Source of the DNA: Adiantum capillus-veneris
Lineage: Eukaryota; Streptophyta; Polypodiopsida; Polypodiales; Pteridaceae
NCBI GenBank assembly: GCA_014529385.2
Contig: CM043958.1
Coordinates: forward strand, 77,796,169-77,856,168
Reading direction: 5' to 3'
DNA length: 60,000 nt
Position numbers and translations under genes: made by a program. The notes beneath the pieces are model-generated. The model was given only the letters and a program-made list of their open reading frames with translations. It had not been told where the DNA came from and made no database searches. Shown piece after piece: positions 57,534-60,000 of the stretch (positions are counted from its first letter, which is position 1; each line of letters opens with the position of its first letter).

Positions 57534-58112
57534 GCACGGATGTATGCAAATTACTCATGAAAAGATGACATGTTTGCATTCAAGGAATTCACATTCCATG
57601 TCTCTTCCTTGGCATGACAGTATCCGAAAGAGCACAAGAAGGATTGAGCATCTGCCATCAAGCATAGGCATTTCCATTGTGATTTGCCACAGTTGATTGA
57701 TTTAGATCAGAAAGTCAAGATTCGACTCCATTGTTTGCGTGTGTTTGATGAACGTTGGCACTCCGTCTGTATGTTCATTTACATTGCATGCACAGTTTTT
57801 TAGGAAGACTAGAATTTTTCCAGTCACTTTACATGGAATGTTTCAGGAATTTTCATCCTCGGAGATTCTTGAAGAAGGTAGACGCGTGATTATAGACAAA
57901 GTTGAAGCATTGAAGGAGCCACAGATGACTCTGTCGCTTTCGGCGCGGCCCAAAGAAGCAAGCGTTGTAGACCTTTATGAAGTTCAAGTATCGCATGACC
58001 CACGCATCAGAGTGGGCCGGCGAAGAGGCCTTCACAGGATTCCAAACGCTGTTGCCGATCTCCCTCGACGCCATGCAATTCGGTACCAATACCTCACTTT
58101 GAAAAGGAGGGG

Positions 58113-59286
58113 AATCACGTGCACATCTAACCCTATGTGTACATGGACAAGCTACTTCATGACATGGGTTTCAGTTCAGTCAGTCAAGTCTAGATTAGGA
58201 AGTGATCTGGCACTTTTGTGAGTCTGTTCGCAAACCGTGCATGTCCAGGCACTTAGAATAGATGCATATCCTTTGGTTGCACACAGCATGGTCATCAGAT
58301 TTCCATCAGAACCCATCATAGACCTATTTTCCCTATTTTTGACATTTTTCACTTGTTATTTTTAAGTGACTTTTGTTATTTTTAAGTGACTTTTGTTGGG
58401 AACTAGGTAGGGCAAATTAGCAAGTGAAGTATATAGCGCTAGCAAATCTGGCAGAAGAGGTAGCAAGAACAATTTGTTCAATAGGCACCTTCTCAGTAGG
58501 ACCCCCACAAGAGACCCTAGCGTTTTCTGCATCAACAACAAGGCCTAGCGTTTTTGCATGACAAACCAGCCCTGGCGTTTGCATTGCAGATCAGCCACGG
58601 CAGGAGCAAAACAGCAGATCGGCCCTAGCATTAGCAGTTCTCCACAGCAGAACAGTTTTCAACCGTAGCATTTTTGCATCAGCATGACCCCTTAGCGTTT
58701 TGCAGATTCTCCGCGACAAGATCCACAGTAGCACCAGCATTTTCAGTTTTCAGCATCAAGACTCCGCAATAGAACCCCAAAACCTCGCAAATCTCACCTT
58801 CCCGCAATAGATCCTCGCCGTACTGTCAGATCCAGCATAGTTTGCAGTTTCAGCCAGGACAACGCAGATTTCAGCATCTGCGTTTTCAGCACATCGTCAC
58901 CGACATAGAGTTAGAATTCAGCAGATAAAGATTTGCAGATTTTAGCCCTTAGCATTTTCATATTTCAGCCCATCTCGTCGTCGTCGACATCGTCGGTAAG
59001 TCCAAGCATTGTAGAGATTTGTGCAATCAATAGTAGATCGCTCTCGCGATAGAGAGTGGGGCCTTCGAAGGAGGGTTTGACAACATTCTGGTGTCGTATT
59101 CTTCTCTCTCTATCTCTCAGTTTCATGCACCTTCATTCACAATGTTTACCACTTTGTCTGTGTCCATTGCACTCTCTCACTAAATGAACGGAAGGCTCTC
59201 CCTTCCGTAAGTAAAAAGAACCTTGAGCACAGTTCGGAGCACTCATCTTGAGCAAAGTTCAACATTCACTTCCGCTGCAGCTTACA
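58113..59286 (+). repeat. B 3' LTR
   Basis: 1174 bp. It matches the left LTR but has one copy of the 295 bp unit and a short extra repeat of TTTTTAAGTGACTTTTGTT near 58360-58400. Its first two bases are AA where TG is expected. Confidence 0.88.
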
Positions 59287-59291
59287 AATAG

Positions 59292-59562
59292 CATCAGTAA
59301 CCATTAGCATCAGCATCTCAGCATTTAGTCATTGTATCAACATTGTGCAAGAATAAAGAAAGTACTTGCTCTTGCAACAGAGCAAGGGGGCCCTTGAGGG
59401 TTTGGGACCCGACATTCGGTGTCATCTCTTTTCTCCCTCTCATGTGTCTCTCTCTTTCATTCAGTTCAGTTCACTTCTTTCAAGTGAAGTAAAGTGTCTC
59501 TTGTGTTTGTGCAGAGTATTAGATCCGAGCTAAATCCTTGAACACTTCCGCTGCACTTGACA
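59292..59562 (+). repeat. A3 LTR, right part
   Basis: It matches the A1 LTR in reverse orientation up to the terminus ...CTGCACTTGACA, including CAAGAATAAAGAAAGTAC and GGGACCCGACATTC. The AG/CT tract of A1 is here only a short degenerate CTCTCT region. Confidence 0.85.
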
Positions 59563-59835
59563 GCCCCAGACAATGGCGCTCCTTTTGGTATTTCTTTATA
59601 TTGCTCTGACAAAGTACAACTCAGTGGCTCTACTCTCCTTTTCCATGCGGTAGAATCCAAAGAGAGCCCATAGGGCTTATTTACGCCCTAGGCCCATCCA
59701 AAAGAAATAACATGAAAAGCATCTGGTCCAAAAGCACACGCCCGGAGGGCTGTCTTACAGAGCAGCCACGTCAGCACATCCCTGCGCAAATCACGGGCCA
59801 ATCCGTACAGGTCAGCCACGTCATCAGCTCTATGA
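59563..59835 (-). repeat. Family C-like LTR fragment C5
   Basis: It contains the core block (59563-59610, GGTATTTCTTTATATT), the CAAAGTACAAC segment and two GCCACGTCA sites (about 59767 and 59812). Both LTR termini are absent. Confidence 0.65.
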
Positions 59836-59841
59836 AATCTT

Positions 59842-59844
59842 TGT

Positions 59845-59908
<64 letters not shown>
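59842..59908. repeat. Compound microsatellite (GT)n-(GA)n
   Basis: A GT tract at 59842-59869 passes directly into a GA tract to 59908. This is the same compound type as at 131-217. Confidence 0.96.
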
Positions 59909-59914
<6 letters not shown>

Positions 59915-59928
59915 CTGTATTTCAGGGT

Positions 59929-60000
59929 TTAGGCCACTCCGCAAGAATTTTTAAACCGTAACCCCCTTGTATCTTTAGGCCACTCGGCAAGAATTTATAA
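59929..60000. repeat. Short direct repeat at the window edge
   Basis: TTAGGCCACTC(C/G)GCAAGAATTT occurs near 59929 and 59975. The same GGCCACTCGGCAAG phrase follows the 144 bp duplication at about 29556, so the same repeat family probably continues beyond the window. Confidence 0.7.

Larger units (their letters stand above)
54698..59286 (+). mobile_element. Non-autonomous LTR retrotransposon B, nested in A3
   Basis: 4589 bp, with a perfect 5 bp duplication AATAG (54693-54697 and 59287-59291). LTRs are 54698-56187 and about 58113-59286, beginning TGTCACGTG (decayed to AATCACGTG on the right) and ending CTTACA. The primer site TGGTAACAGAGC is at 56189-56200 and a polypurine tract AAAAGGAGGGGA at 58102-58113. 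The 1.9 kb interior has one coiled-coil reading frame and no protease, polymerase or integrase motif. It shares LTR ends and leader style with family A. Confidence 0.92.

Noticed and set aside
54423-59562. A3 as a complete solo LTR with target duplication
   Set aside because: The flanking five bases (CAGTT and GCCCC) do not match, and the left terminus does not fit the A-type start.

Overview
The window is nuclear DNA from a land plant. The evidence is plant-type LTR retrotransposons primed from initiator tRNA-Met (TGGTATCAGAGC), a PLS-type pentatricopeptide repeat (PPR) gene, a CACTA-type transposon end, GT-AG introns and long CT/GA and GT/CA microsatellites. The style of the PPR protein and of the relic genes suggests a seed-free plant, perhaps a fern. 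That is a guess at moderate confidence. No intact, obviously functional host gene is complete here.

Layout. 1-432: right end of a CACTA-like element with a hairpin. 604-4985: a decayed plus-strand transposase-like gene whose two coding parts join in frame across a 2.2 kb intron. 5.0-7.0 kb: a gag zinc-knuckle scrap, a long CT tract and a decayed minus-strand host-like gene with an 81 bp intron. 6990-10344: a minus-strand Copia relic (CP2) that lost its reverse transcriptase and carries its RNase H inverted in place. 10.3-21.7 kb: non-coding, with microsatellites and weak old duplications. 21772-23253: a minus-strand PPR gene or gene fragment bounded by splice-like signals. 23908-29065: a complete but inactivated Copia element (CP1; LTRs 226/225 bp, 5 bp duplication TTGCC).

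From 29 kb to the end the window is a nest of LTR elements. I name the families locally. Family A: non-autonomous, A1 at 30194-32685 (duplication TAGGG), partial A2 and A3. Family B: non-autonomous, 54698-59286 (duplication AATAG), inserted inside the A3 LTR. Family C: Ty3/Gypsy with a chromodomain-like tail. C1 at 35581-39044 (duplication GATAA) sits inside the integrase of Gypsy element D. C2 at 39422-42577 is 5'-truncated. C3 at 42778-49138 (duplication ACGTC) is complete in structure. C4 and C5 are fragments. Element D lies at about 33600-39421 around C1.

How it fits together. The coding parts are copies of gag-protease-integrase-RT-RNase H (Copia order) or gag-protease-RT-RNase H-integrase-chromodomain (Gypsy order), all broken by stops, frameshifts or deletions. 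Families A and B encode no polymerase, so they must have depended on enzymes from elsewhere. A sequence block of about 40 bp is shared by LTRs of several families in both orientations and is probably their core promoter/R region. No CRISPR array, rRNA gene, tRNA gene or prokaryotic-type operon was seen.
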